Shown here: positions 7,909 to 20,108 of the stretch, one piece after another
Numbering within the stretch: the first letter of the stretch is position 1
Layout: each line of letters starts with the position of its first letter
Origin: Archangiaceae bacterium
GTDB taxonomy: Bacteria; Myxococcota; Myxococcia; Myxococcales; Myxococcaceae
Direction of reading: 5' to 3'
DNA length: 64,000 nt
NCBI GenBank assembly: GCA_016714225.1
Contig: JADJNS010000022.1
Coordinates: 186,001-250,000 of the forward strand
Notes under the pieces: generated by a model
What the model was told of the DNA's origin: nothing
What the model saw: the letters and a program-made list of their open reading frames with translations, nothing else
Databases searched by the model: none
Made by a program: the position numbers and the translations under genes

Positions 7909-9603
7909 ATGACCGCGGCCCGCTTCGTCGATCGCCGACTGTGGCTGCTCACCCCGGGGCTGTTCTCGGTGCTCACCCAGACCGCCGTCTCGATCGCTTA
8001 CGTGCACTACAGCCGCGGCGGCGCGGCGTCGGGCCTGCTGGTGGTGGGCGGCGTCGGCGCCTCGCTGATGTGCGCGGCCTGGTGCTGGAGCCGGCTCGAC
8101 ACCCTCGGGAAGATCAGCGCCGGAGCCCTGCCCGCCGACCGCAAGAGCCTGCAGCAGGTGGCGCAGCAGATCGACGCCCTCGCCGATCGGGTGGCCGGCT
8201 CGATCGCGGTGGGGTGGACGGCGGTGGTGGTGCTGGTGGCGCTGGTGCAGCTGGCGCGCGGGCTGACCACGGTGACCGCCGCGGGGCAGCTGACGCTCTC
8301 GACGCTGCCCTTCGGCGCGCTGGCGGTGGTGCTCGGCCACGTGGCCACCACCCTGCGGGCCCGCCAGCTGATCGGCGAGCTGCCAGCGCAGGGGCTGCCG
8401 GTGGTGGCGCTGATCGAGGCGCTCCCGCCGGGTCGGCGGCCGCTGCGGGGGCGGGTGCTGGTGTTCGCCCTGACGCTGGCCCTGGCGCCGGCCTGCATCG
8501 CGCTCGACGCGGCCTTCAGCTCCGCGCGCGAGCAGCCGCTGGTGCTGGTGGGCATGGGCCTGGCGGTGCTGCTCACCATCATCGCCGGGGCGTCGTTCGC
8601 CGCGCGCACCATCGCCGAGCCGCTCGAGCTGCTGGCCGAGTCGGCGACCCGGCTGGCAGCCGGCGACCTGCGGGCCGCGACGCTGGTGCCGGCCGACGGC
8701 GAGGTGTGGTCGATGTCGCGCGCATTCTCGACGGTGCAGCGGCAGATGACCGAGGTGCTGGCCGAGCTCAAGCGCGCGGCGATTCAGATCTCGGCCGCGG
8801 CCGAGCAGATGCTGGCGATGACCTCGAAGAGCAAGGCAGGGTCGACCGAGCAGGCGGCGGCGGTGCGGCAGACCACCTCGACCACCGAAGAGCTGGCGCG
8901 CACCGCGGCCGAGATCGCAGAGAGCGCGACGACCGTCGCGGCCACCGCCTCTGAGACCCTGGCGGCGGCGCGCAGCGGCGAAGAGACCTCGAAGCGCTTC
9001 GTCGACTCGATGAGCGAGATGCGGTCGGGCAGCCGGTCGATCTCGAAGAGCGTGGGCGAGCTGTCGGGCCGGGTGCAGCAGATCGGCCGCATCGCCGAGT
9101 TCATCAACTCGGTGGCCGACCGGTCTGATCTGCTGGCCCTCAACGCCGAGCTCGAGGGGTCGAAGGCCGGAGAAGTGGGCAGCAGCTTCTCGCTGGTGGC
9201 CACCGAGATGCGGCGGCTGGCCGAGAACGTGATCCGCTCGACGCGAGAGATCGAGCAGCTGATCGGCGAGGTGCGCGACGCGACCGAGGTGGCCGTAGCC
9301 GAGTCGGAGAAGGGCGTGAAGGCCACCGACGGCGGGGCGCAGCTGGCCGAGCAGGTGACCGCGAGCCTGCAGAAGGTCTTCGCCCTGGCGCAGCGCGGGT
9401 CAGAGACCGCGAGCCTGATCAGCGCCGCCACGCAGCTGCAGCAGAGCAACGCGGGCGAGCTGGTCGAGGCGATGGGCAACGTGCGCCGGGTGAGCGAGCA
9501 GGGCGTCGACTCGATCAAGCAGCTGGCCAGCTCGAGCGATGCGCTGGCCGGGCTGGCGCGCGAGATGCGCGCGGTGGTCGAGAGCTTTCAGGTCGAGGGG
9601 TAG
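7909..9603 (+). CDS. Methyl-accepting chemotaxis-type receptor
   Basis: A 564-residue protein. The N-terminal ~230 residues contain about six hydrophobic segments without a large periplasmic sensor loop, so it probably senses membrane or cytoplasmic cues. A HAMP-like linker (IAEPLELLAESATRLAAGDL) follows. A long coiled-coil signalling domain then contains the hairpin tip ADRSDLLALNAELEGSKAGE and the LVATEMRRLAENV segment. The canonical tip is QTNLLALNAAIEAARAGE, so this one departs at several conserved positions (RSD, LEGSK). It could signal to a specialised CheA/CheW set. No che genes are nearby. It is followed by a 10-G run (9607-9616) and the inverted repeat element between convergent genes. 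Confidence 0.88.
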   Translation: MTAARFVDRRLWLLTPGLFSVLTQTAVSIAYVHYSRGGAASGLLVVGGVGASLMCAAWCWSRLDTLGKISAGALPADRKSLQQVAQQIDALADRVAGSIAVGWTAVVVLVALVQLARGLTTVTAAGQLTLSTLPFGALAVVLGHVATTLRARQLIGELPAQGLPVVALIEALPPGRRPLRGRVLVFALTLALAPACIALDAAFSSAREQPLVLVGMGLAVLLTIIAGASFAARTIAEPLELLAESATRLAAGDLRAATLVPADGEVWSMSRAFSTVQRQMTEVLAELKRAAIQISAAAEQMLAMTSKSKAGSTEQAAAVRQTTSTTEELARTAAEIAESATTVAATASETLAAARSGEETSKRFVDSMSEMRSGSRSISKSVGELSGRVQQIGRIAEFINSVADRSDLLALNAELEGSKAGEVGSSFSLVATEMRRLAENVIRSTREIEQLIGEVRDATEVAVAESEKGVKATDGGAQLAEQVTASLQKVFALAQRGSETASLISAATQLQQSNAGELVEAMGNVRRVSEQGVDSIKQLASSSDALAGLAREMRAVVESFQVEG

Positions 9604-9656
9604 GCCGGGGGGGGGGCGTGTCGATCTGACATCTCGAGTCGAGACCGACAGCTTTT

Positions 9657-9742
9657 CGGGCACGGGCACGCTCGCGCAGCTCGTGAACGTCCGACGAGGG
9701 ACGTGGTCGTCAGACGGTGAGGCGTGCCTGTGCCCGTGCCCG
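9657..9742. repeat. Intergenic palindromic repeat, copy B, with 13-bp terminal inverted repeats
   Basis: CGGGCACGGGCAC (9657-9669) and GTGCCCGTGCCCG (9730-9742) are perfect inverted repeats bounding an 86-bp element between two convergent genes. The internal blocks GCTCGTGAACGT (9679-9690), CGACGAG (9692-9698) and GGTGAGGCGTGCC (9716-9728) are the reverse complement of copy A at 1150-1208, in matching order. It could serve as a bidirectional terminator; the shared internal sequence argues for a dispersed repeat family. Confidence 0.65.
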
Positions 9743-9780
9743 GATTCGTGCCGGGTCTGCCCCATGACGAGAGGCCGCGG

Positions 9781-11928
9781 TCAGCCGAACAGGCCGCGCA
9801 GCCAGCCGAAGAGCCCCCGCCGGGGCGGCGGCATCGAGGCCTCGGCGAGGGCGGCCTCGTGCTCGAGGCGGGCGCGCACCTCGGCGGGCGTGCCTCGGGT
9901 GCCGAACGTCGCCGCCACCTCGTTGCCGGTGGTCTCTTCGCGGGCCTTGAGCTTGAGCAGCCCCTCGTTCGACACCTCGAAGCCCAGGGTGATCTTCACT
10001 GCCCCCTTGGGGCCGCGGGGCAGGTCGGTGAGGGTGAGGGTGCCGAGGTACTCGTCGCCCGCGGCCAGCGCGTCTTCGCCCTGAAAGACGACCACCTCGA
10101 GCTCGCGCTGATCGTCGCGGGTGGTGGCCAGGGTGTACGTCTTGGTCGCGGGCAGCGCGGTGTTGCGCTCGATCACCGGCTTGAAGCGGCCGCCGGGCAG
10201 GCCCACCCCGATCGACATGGGGAGCACGTCGATCAGCACCAGGCCCTCTTTCTGGGCCAGCGCGTAGGCGAGCAGGGCGGCGCCGGTGGCCACCGCCTCG
10301 TCGGGGTGCACCGACTTGGCGGGGGGACGGCCGAAGAACGCCTCGACGTAGTCGCGCACCACCGCCGCGCGGCTCTGCCCGCCGACCAGGATCACCTCGG
10401 CGAGATCGGTGCGCTTCATCTTGCGCGCGTTGAGCACGTCGGCGCAGACCGCGATGGTGCGCTCGACCAGGGGCCGCACCAGCTCGGTGAGCTGCTCGCG
10501 GCTCAGGGTCGCGTCGATGTCGTAGGGCTTGTTCTCGATCATCGTCACGAAGGGCACGTGAATGCGGGCCGAGAGCTGGTCCGAGAGCGAGATCTTCGCC
10601 CGCTCGGCGGCCTCGAAGATGCGCTGCAGCCCGACCCGATCGGTCTGGAACTTCTTGCCGTGCTCCTTCTCGAAGCCGGCGATCAGCCACTTCACGATGG
10701 CGTCGTCGAAGTCGATGCCGCCGAGGAAGGTGTCTCCGCCGGTGGAGACCACCTCGTAGACCGAGTCGTTGACCTCGAGAATCGAGGCGTCGAACGTGCC
10801 GCCGCCCAGGTCGTAGACCAGCACGCGGCGGGTGAGGTGCTTGCCGTAGCCGTAGGCGAGCGCGGCCGCGGTGGGCTCGTTGACGATGCGCTCGACGTGC
10901 AGCCCGGCGAGCTGGCCGGCCTGGCGCACCGCCTGGCGCTGGTTGTCGTTGTAGTAGGCGGGCACGGTGATCACCGCGCGGCTCACCGGCTCGCCCAGCT
11001 TCGCCTCGGCCGACTCTTTGAGCTCGCGCAAGATCAGCGCCGACACCTGCTGCAGCGAGAACACCTTGTCGGCCAGGCGCACCGCGGCTTCTCCGCCCGG
11101 CCCGGCGCAGATCTCGTAGCTGAACCGCTCGCGAATCTTCTGCACCGTCTCGGAGTCGAAGGCCCGGCCGATCAACCGCTTCGCGCCGTACACGGTGAGC
11201 TTGGGGTTGGTGAGCAGCTGGCTCTTGGCCGGGTGGCCGACCAGCAGCTTGCCGCGCGAAGACAGGGCGATGATCGACGGCACGGTGCGGTGCCCCTCGC
11301 GGCTGGGCAGCACCTGCGGCTTGCCGTCGCGCGCGTAGGCGGCGCACGAGTAGGTGGTGCCGAGGTCGATGCCGATGATCGGGCCCACCTGCGCGGGCGG
11401 CTCGCGCGGGGCCTCGAACTCGGGGGCGACCAGCTGGGCGGGGTCGCCGCCCACGTGCAGGGTGCCCTTGGCCATCGAGGGCAGGGTGGGCAGCGCCTGC
11501 GAGGGCGGCGGGGCAGAGGGCCGGGGCGCGGGAGGCGGGAGCTTGGGCACCGCGTCGGGAGACGCATCGGCCTCGCCCACCCCCTTGGGGAGCGGAATCT
11601 CCATCGCCCGGGCGTGCGGCATCGCGGCGGCCATGGTGTCGAGCAGCCGCTGGGTGACCGCGTCGACGACGAGGAACTTGAGCCCCATGCCGGGGGCGCC
11701 GACGCCCGGCTTCGCGCCGGTCACCCACTTCACCTCGCAGGTGGCGTGAATCAGCACCTGGCCCGACTCGATCTTCACGTCGAGCGCGACGTGTGTGCCG
11801 GGCGGGTGCAGCGCCTTGGTGCGCAGGTACAGCCCGCCGCGCGAGACGTTGCCGCCGTACCGCCCGAGAAATTCGGATTCGGACTGGAACGGCAGCTTCA
11901 CCGCGAGCTTGATGGGGTCGGCCGCCAA
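9781..11928 (-). CDS. PilZ-Hsp70 fusion protein (DnaK-like)
   Basis: A 715-residue protein. Residues 1-~100 are a PilZ-type domain of the myxobacterial kind (NVSRGGLYLRT near 27-37 and GMGLKFLVVD near 80). Residues ~105-182 are a Pro/Ala-rich linker. From ~184 an Hsp70 ATPase domain begins: IIGIDLGTTYSCAAYA (phosphate-1), VYDLGGGTFDASILEV (phosphate-2) and VILVGGQSRAAVVRDYV (adenosine motif). A substrate-binding beta domain follows; the helical lid is very short and the protein ends RRGLFGWLRGLFG. The R-x(2-3)-R c-di-GMP motif of classical PilZ is not obvious, so nucleotide binding is uncertain. The start is TTG at 11928, since an in-frame stop lies 18 bp upstream. It is divergent from guaB across 87 bp. 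Probably a regulated or localised chaperone rather than the housekeeping DnaK. Confidence 0.85.
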   Translation of the reverse strand: MAADPIKLAVKLPFQSESEFLGRYGGNVSRGGLYLRTKALHPPGTHVALDVKIESGQVLIHATCEVKWVTGAKPGVGAPGMGLKFLVVDAVTQRLLDTMAAAMPHARAMEIPLPKGVGEADASPDAVPKLPPPAPRPSAPPPSQALPTLPSMAKGTLHVGGDPAQLVAPEFEAPREPPAQVGPIIGIDLGTTYSCAAYARDGKPQVLPSREGHRTVPSIIALSSRGKLLVGHPAKSQLLTNPKLTVYGAKRLIGRAFDSETVQKIRERFSYEICAGPGGEAAVRLADKVFSLQQVSALILRELKESAEAKLGEPVSRAVITVPAYYNDNQRQAVRQAGQLAGLHVERIVNEPTAAALAYGYGKHLTRRVLVYDLGGGTFDASILEVNDSVYEVVSTGGDTFLGGIDFDDAIVKWLIAGFEKEHGKKFQTDRVGLQRIFEAAERAKISLSDQLSARIHVPFVTMIENKPYDIDATLSREQLTELVRPLVERTIAVCADVLNARKMKRTDLAEVILVGGQSRAAVVRDYVEAFFGRPPAKSVHPDEAVATGAALLAYALAQKEGLVLIDVLPMSIGVGLPGGRFKPVIERNTALPATKTYTLATTRDDQRELEVVVFQGEDALAAGDEYLGTLTLTDLPRGPKGAVKITLGFEVSNEGLLKLKAREETTGNEVAATFGTRGTPAEVRARLEHEAALAEASMPPPRRGLFGWLRGLFG

Positions 11929-12015
11929 GACTGCTGGTCTTCTACCTTAAAGCAGCGGGCCCTTAGGCGTCCCCGATCTATTTACGGGCGAGGGGCCATT
12001 GGCTAAGAGCCGTAC

Positions 12016-13600
<1,585 letters not shown>

Positions 13601-13632
13601 ACTGGGCAGGGGCAGGCTCGACCTGCAGCGCC

Positions 13633-14247
13633 CTACTTGGTCGCGGGAGCCGGGGCGGCCGCGGCGCCGGTCTTCTTGCGGGGCTCGGCCTTCACGTCGA
13701 CCTTCTTTTCGGCGTTGCTGACCTTGTTGAGCAGCGAGTCGCGGTCGTCGGGGTTGAGCGACTCGATCGCCTCGCGCAGCACGCCGAAGTCGAGGCGGGC
13801 CACCACCACGGTGCTGCCGCCTTTGATCTCTTGCACGGTCGGCACGCTGACCAGCTCGCGCACGTAGGTCTCGAACTCGACCTTCACGTCGGCCATGTTC
13901 TGCACGCAGGTGTCTTTGGCCGAGACGATCTCTTGCGAGCCTTCTTGAAACTGCAGGTCGGGGTTGCGCGACATCGCCTCGTCGAAGCGGGCGACGCGGG
14001 TCTTCAGGGAGTCGAAGAGCTCTTTGTACGAGATCAGCCGGTCGGTCTCGGGGCGCGAGTCGTTGCGCGCCTTGTTCAGCTCGTTGTTGGTGTCGTCGCA
14101 CCTGATCTTGACGACGTCGGCCGTGCTGCCGTTGCCCTTCATGTCGTTCTTCTGGGTGGCCCGCTCGAGGCGCTCGTCGCTCGAGATCTCGTGAGCACAC
14201 GAAAACAGAGAAGCGAGAATCGCGGCCGAAACCAGAAGGGTACGCAT
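13633..14247 (-). CDS. Lipoprotein of unknown function
   Basis: A 204-residue protein with a lipoprotein signal: MRTLLVSAAILASLFSC, with the lipobox Cys at 17. The mature part is hydrophilic and mostly helical, with two further Cys (IRCDD ~50 and KDTCVQN ~113) that could pair. It ends in a Lys/Ala/Pro-rich tail (KKTGAAAAPAPATK). No enzymatic motif is recognisable. It is convergent with guaB and divergent from guaA across 64 bp; a TTGACT (minus strand, 14279-14284) could be its -35 element but no good -10 is seen. It was probably named hypothetical in relatives; function unknown. Confidence 0.7.
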   Translation of the reverse strand: MRTLLVSAAILASLFSCAHEISSDERLERATQKNDMKGNGSTADVVKIRCDDTNNELNKARNDSRPETDRLISYKELFDSLKTRVARFDEAMSRNPDLQFQEGSQEIVSAKDTCVQNMADVKVEFETYVRELVSVPTVQEIKGGSTVVVARLDFGVLREAIESLNPDDRDSLLNKVSNAEKKVDVKAEPRKKTGAAAAPAPATK

Positions 14248-14311
14248 GGCTGGGCAGCTTCGTAGTGGGGCGCGCTTTAGTCAACGCGCAACTCCGCCGG
14301 CCGTGGGGTAG

Positions 14312-15874
<1,563 letters not shown>

Positions 15875-16237
15875 CGCCGGCGGCGGCGCAGCAGCAGGGC
15901 CAGCCCCAGCGCCGCGAGCACCCCCTCGGCCTGCGAACAGCCACACGACGACTGCGGGGTCAGCTGGGGGCACTGCACCTCGACGCTGAACCGCTGGCGC
16001 ACCTCGGTGGTGCCCCGGCGCGCCGCGACATCGAAGAGCTGGGGCCCGGTCTGTTGTGAGGTGGGGTGCCAGTCGATGGACGCGCTGGTGGCGGAGCTCG
16101 CCGTGAGCCGCGCTCCGACCGGGCCCTCGACCAGCTCGAAGTCGGTGACCTCGGCGCCGCTCACCGTCGCGGTGTAGAGCAGCAGATCATCGCAGCTCGC
16201 GCTGTCGGGAGGCGTCGACGTGAAGGCGAACGTGGCC

Positions 16238-16440
16238 GCGCTGCCGCCGCCGGTGCCTGCGCTGCCGCCGCCGGTGCCCGCGCTGCCGCCCCGGTGCCCG
16301 CGCCGCCGCCCCGGTGCCCGCGCTGCCGCCGCCGGTGCCTGCGCTGCCGCCGCCGGTGCCCGCGCTGCCGCCCCCGGTGCCTGCGCTGCCGCCGCCGGTG
16401 CCCGCGCTGCCGCCCCCGGTGCCCGCGCTGCCGCCGCCGC
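16238..16440 (-). repeat. 21-bp tandem repeat encoding GGGSAGT linker
   Basis: About 9.7 units of a 21-bp repeat (gcgctgccgccgccggtgcc plus c or t on the + strand), with unit starts at 16238, 16259, 16280, 16300, 16320, 16341, 16362, 16383, 16404 and 16425. Units 3 and 4 are 20 bp long, each missing one G in ccgccgccgg. The others differ only by silent changes. The repeat encodes a flexible Gly/Ser/Ala/Thr linker. Confidence 0.9.
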
Positions 16441-18869
16441 TACCACCGCCAGCGCCGCCGCCGGCGCCGGTCTGGCAGGTGCCTGAGGTGCAGACGCCGT
16501 TGCACGTGGTGGCGCAGCAGATGCCGGTGGCACAGACCCCGCTGCCGCACTGCGCCGGCGCAGTGCAGGTGGTGCCGTCGGCAGCGCCGGCCCCCACCAG
16601 CCCGCCGAACACGCGCATGTTCTCGACTCCCGCGCCTTCGAGGTACTGCGACGAGACGAGCACCCAGGCGGTACCCAGGTGGGTGAGGCCGAAGTCTGAC
16701 GAGGGCGGCACTTTGCCGGCGAAGGCACCGCCGAGCTCCGCAGGGGTGGCGTCGATCGCCGCCAGGGTCGTCGGCGTGAGACGCTGAAACCGGGTGCGGC
16801 GCACGTAGGCGGCGGCCGCGGAGTCCCACTCGTCTTCCTGCCAGAGGGTGGCGACAGTGCTGCCCGCGACGTCGGCAGAGAAGAACGAGCTGCCGGTGCT
16901 CGCCGGCGCTGCGAAGGGGGCGCTGGCCACCGAGGTCGCGGCCTCGTAGGTGGCGGCCATCATGCCCTGGCTCTGGGACCAGACCACGACGGCCGGGCTC
17001 GAGCTGATCACCCGCGTCTTGGTGCCCTGCACCATCACCGTGTTGGCCGAGAGCCGTCGCTCGGCGCCGAGCGAGAAGGTGGCGGGCTCGATGGTGCGGG
17101 CGTAGGCGATCTGGGTGCGCACCCACGAGACGACGAAGCGCGAGCCGTCGTGGCCCAGCCCGCCTTCAGTCAGGTTGGTGGGCAGCACCTTGACCGGGTT
17201 GAGATCGAGCACCGCGCCGCTGGGGTCGACCCGCGCGCACGCCATCGCGCTCTTGGTGCACACCAGGGTGGTGCCGTTGACCGCGGTGGAGATCGCGGTA
17301 TCGAACACCGATTGCAGGCCCAGCACCGCGAAGCCGCCCGGTGGGTCGAGCAGCGCGCCTCCCGGCGACACCCGGGCCGCCGACACGGTCATGCCGTTCG
17401 AGCCGTTGGCGTGCGACCAGGCCACCAGAAACGAGGTGCCGTCCCAGGTGACGCTGGGGGAGTAACCCCCCGCGCCGCCGATCGAGTCGAAGCGCGGTGC
17501 GACCTCGATGCCCACGCCATCGAGCCGCCGGCCGCTGCCGTCGAAGCGGGCCGCCACCAGGCGGGCATCGGAGCTGCGGTCGAGCTGCTCGACCCAGGCC
17601 GCGAGCGCCAGCGTGCCGTTCGAGGCGACGGCCACCCGGTCTTGGTTCGGTGCGGCGAAGACCTGGTGCACCGGGGCCGTGTCGAGCGCGGTGAGCGTGC
17701 CGTCGAAGCGCACCGACATGACCGTCGAGCGTTCGGTGGGCGTGTTCTGGGCGAGCGCCAGGCCGGTGGCCGTCGACCACGCGAACGCATCGACGTCGAT
17801 GCTCGGAGCCATCGTCGGCCCGCCGCGGTTGCCGCCCATGGTGTCGAGCCGCACACCGCCGGTGGTCGACACCCCCGTCGCGCGCCCCGTGAACAGGGTG
17901 TGCCACTCGCTGCCCGACCAGGCGGCGCCGAGCTTCGACGCGTAGCCGTGCGTCGAGCCCAACACCAGGGCTGGAGCGTCGACCGGAGCGCCGCTCACGC
18001 CGAGCCGCGTGGCGTACGCGGTGGTGTCGACCGCCCACACCGCCAGGAACTCGCTGTTGCGCGCGGCGAGCGCGACCACCTCCTGGGCCGGAGGGCTCAG
18101 GCTCAAGGTGAGCGGCGAGACGTCGACGGCGCTGCCGCTGGCCGCGAACCTGCGGAGCTTGACGGTGCGGGTCGTCGCAGGCCCTGCGCCGATGGCCGAC
18201 CACATCACCGCGGTGACCCCGCCGGTCGACGCCAGCGCGACGCCGCCGGTCTGCAGGTTGTCGAGGCTGGTGGTGGCGAGCACCACGCCGTTGGTCGAGA
18301 CCCGAGCCAGGGAGCGCCCCCAGACACCGGCGAACACGGTGCCGTAGGAGATCTGGTACTGGGTGCCGTCCCAGGTGGCGGCGATCGGCGCGCCGGGCGC
18401 CGCGTTCGCGCTGAGGCGCACCGGCCCGCCCACCGCGTTGAGGGAGGCATCGAACCGCTGGGCCGCCACCTGAACCTCGAGCTGCGAGGCACCCAGCCAG
18501 ACCCGCCGCGGGTAGACCACCAGCAGCTGGCTGCCGTCGGTGGCGGCGGCGATCTCTCCCGAGTCGGCGTCGGCGATCAGCAGCCGACCGGTGGGCTCGA
18601 CGCGGCTGCCGTCGGCCCTCAGGTGGGCGGCGAAGATCAGGTTCTTGCCCGGCTCGAGAGGGCCGCGGTCATCGCTCCACACCGCGATGAAGTCGGCGCC
18701 GCTGGGCACCAGCAGCGGATGATAAGCGACGCCCCGCCAGGGCTCTGCGGCCGGGGCCTGGGTCAGCGGTTGACGCGGGCCGGTGTACAGCTGGGCGAGA
18801 GCGAGCAGGGTGAGCGCAGGGAGCATGGCGGTGGTTGCGGCGAGCCCCGTCGCTTTGTCACAGCGGGCC

Positions 18870-19565
18870 TCACTTTTTCCAACCGGCCATCGCCTCGCGC
18901 AGACCGGGCAGCAGCACGCTGTCGGGGTGGGCGCGCGCAAAGGCCTCGAGGGCCTGCTCGGCGCCCGGGCGATCTGCCGAGAGCAGCAGCGCGCGAACGT
19001 TCAGCGCGTCTCGCTCTTCGGCGAGCAAGCCATGAGGAAATTCCGCCACATGGCGCGCGATCGCGGCGCGGGCGTCGGCGGGCCGACGGTCGAGCAGGGC
19101 GCTGCGGGCGGTGTCGAGCACCGCACGCTCGCGGCGCAGCAGCGCGTCGCGGCCGTCGGCGGGCGCGTCACCCGAGGGGCTCACGCGCGGCGCCGGGCGC
19201 GGCGAAGGCGCCGCCCGCTCGACGCGCTCGGCGGGAGGTGCGGGAACCGGCACCGGCACCGGCACCTCGACCCGCACCGGCACCTCGACGCGAACCTCGC
19301 GGGGCAAAGGCGGGGGAAAGAACCGGTCGTGCAGCGCGAGCGCCGAGCCGACGCCGGCGATGGCTCCGGCGACGAAGAGGGCCACGCCCTTCACCGCCGC
19401 AGCCGAGGCGCCGGCGGTGGCCGCCGCCGACGCGGGGGCCGCGAGCGCCCTCAAGCTGGCCGCGACGCGGGCCTGGGCTTCAGCCGAGGGAAGGTGGGGG
19501 CTGGCGCGCTCGGCGCCGAGCGCCAGCTTCACCGCGTCAGACAAGGGCTCGAGCTCGTCGGTCAT
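18870..19565 (-). CDS. Membrane protein, probable anti-sigma partner of the ECF sigma factor
   Basis: A 231-residue protein. ATG at 19565 overlaps the sigma gene stop (ATGA), so the two are co-translated. The N-terminal ~65 residues are cytoplasmic and Ala-rich; there is no HxxxCxxC zinc anti-sigma motif. One hydrophobic segment lies at ~60-83 (GVALFVAGAIAGVGSALAL). A VPVRVEVPVPVPVPAPP stretch and a Pro-rich spacer follow. The periplasmic C-terminal ~100 residues are helical and resemble TPR-like repeats (ARAAIARHVAEFPHGLLAEERDAL). Position and topology suggest a membrane-bound sigma regulator. This is inferred, since no anti-sigma domain is recognised. Confidence 0.65.
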   Translation of the reverse strand: MTDELEPLSDAVKLALGAERASPHLPSAEAQARVAASLRALAAPASAAATAGASAAAVKGVALFVAGAIAGVGSALALHDRFFPPPLPREVRVEVPVRVEVPVPVPVPAPPAERVERAAPSPRPAPRVSPSGDAPADGRDALLRRERAVLDTARSALLDRRPADARAAIARHVAEFPHGLLAEERDALNVRALLLSADRPGAEQALEAFARAHPDSVLLPGLREAMAGWKK

Positions 19566-20080
19566 CGCAGCTCCTGCGAGAGGTGGGTGGCGAAAGCGGC
19601 GTTGACCTTCTGACGGGCCAGGCGCAGCCGGCTGTAGATGGTGTTGGAGGGAACCTCGAGGGCCGCAGCCAGCTCGGCGACCGGGCGTTCTTCGAGATCG
19701 TGCCAGACGAACGCGGTGCGCTGATCTTCGTCGAGCCCTTCGAGGGCGCGCGCGAGCAGGCGTCGGCGCTGCGCCTGCTTCATCGCCTCGTCGGGCCCGT
19801 CGCTGGGGTCGGCGACGTCGGGAGGAGGCTCGAGCACCTCGCGCGAGGCGGCGGCGCGGCCCGAACGCCCGCGCGACAGCATCACCGCGATGCCCATCAG
19901 CCAGGGCCGAAGCTCGCGCCCGGCCTGGAAGTCGGCGCGGCGCTGCCACGCCACCACCAGGGTGTCGTGGGCCACGTCTTCGACGTCGCGCACGCCGAGC
20001 CGGCGCAGCAGCGAGCACACCGGCCCCAGCTCGGCGGCGTAGGCCTGCCACAGCGCGCTGGCGTCGCCCGCATCCATCAC
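19562..20080 (-). CDS. ECF-family RNA polymerase sigma factor
   Basis: A 172-residue protein with region 2 (VRDVEDVAHDTLVVAWQRRADF, then LRPWLMGIAVML) and region 4 (ALEGLDEDQRTAFVWHDLEERPVAELAAALEVPSNTIYSRLRLARQKV, an HTH). Regions 1.1 and 3 are absent, as in ECF sigmas. It heads a three-gene minus-strand set: sigma, membrane anti-sigma-like protein and, upstream at 20109-20996, an outer-surface-type protein. The protein begins MMDAGD; either ATG is possible. Likely responds to an envelope signal through the downstream membrane protein (inference). Confidence 0.9.
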   Translation of the reverse strand: MMDAGDASALWQAYAAELGPVCSLLRRLGVRDVEDVAHDTLVVAWQRRADFQAGRELRPWLMGIAVMLSRGRSGRAAASREVLEPPPDVADPSDGPDEAMKQAQRRRLLARALEGLDEDQRTAFVWHDLEERPVAELAAALEVPSNTIYSRLRLARQKVNAAFATHLSQELR

Positions 20081-20108
20081 GGGTGTTGCGCCCAGGGGGC
20101 CGCTCTCG

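Noticed and set aside
9724..12006. A 760-codon + strand open frame
   Set aside because: Antisense to the PilZ-Hsp70 gene with low-complexity composition; it starts within the palindromic repeat.
16238..16440. Tandem repeat as a CRISPR array
   Set aside because: Units are contiguous 21-mers without spacers and encode GGGSAGT in frame; no cas genes.
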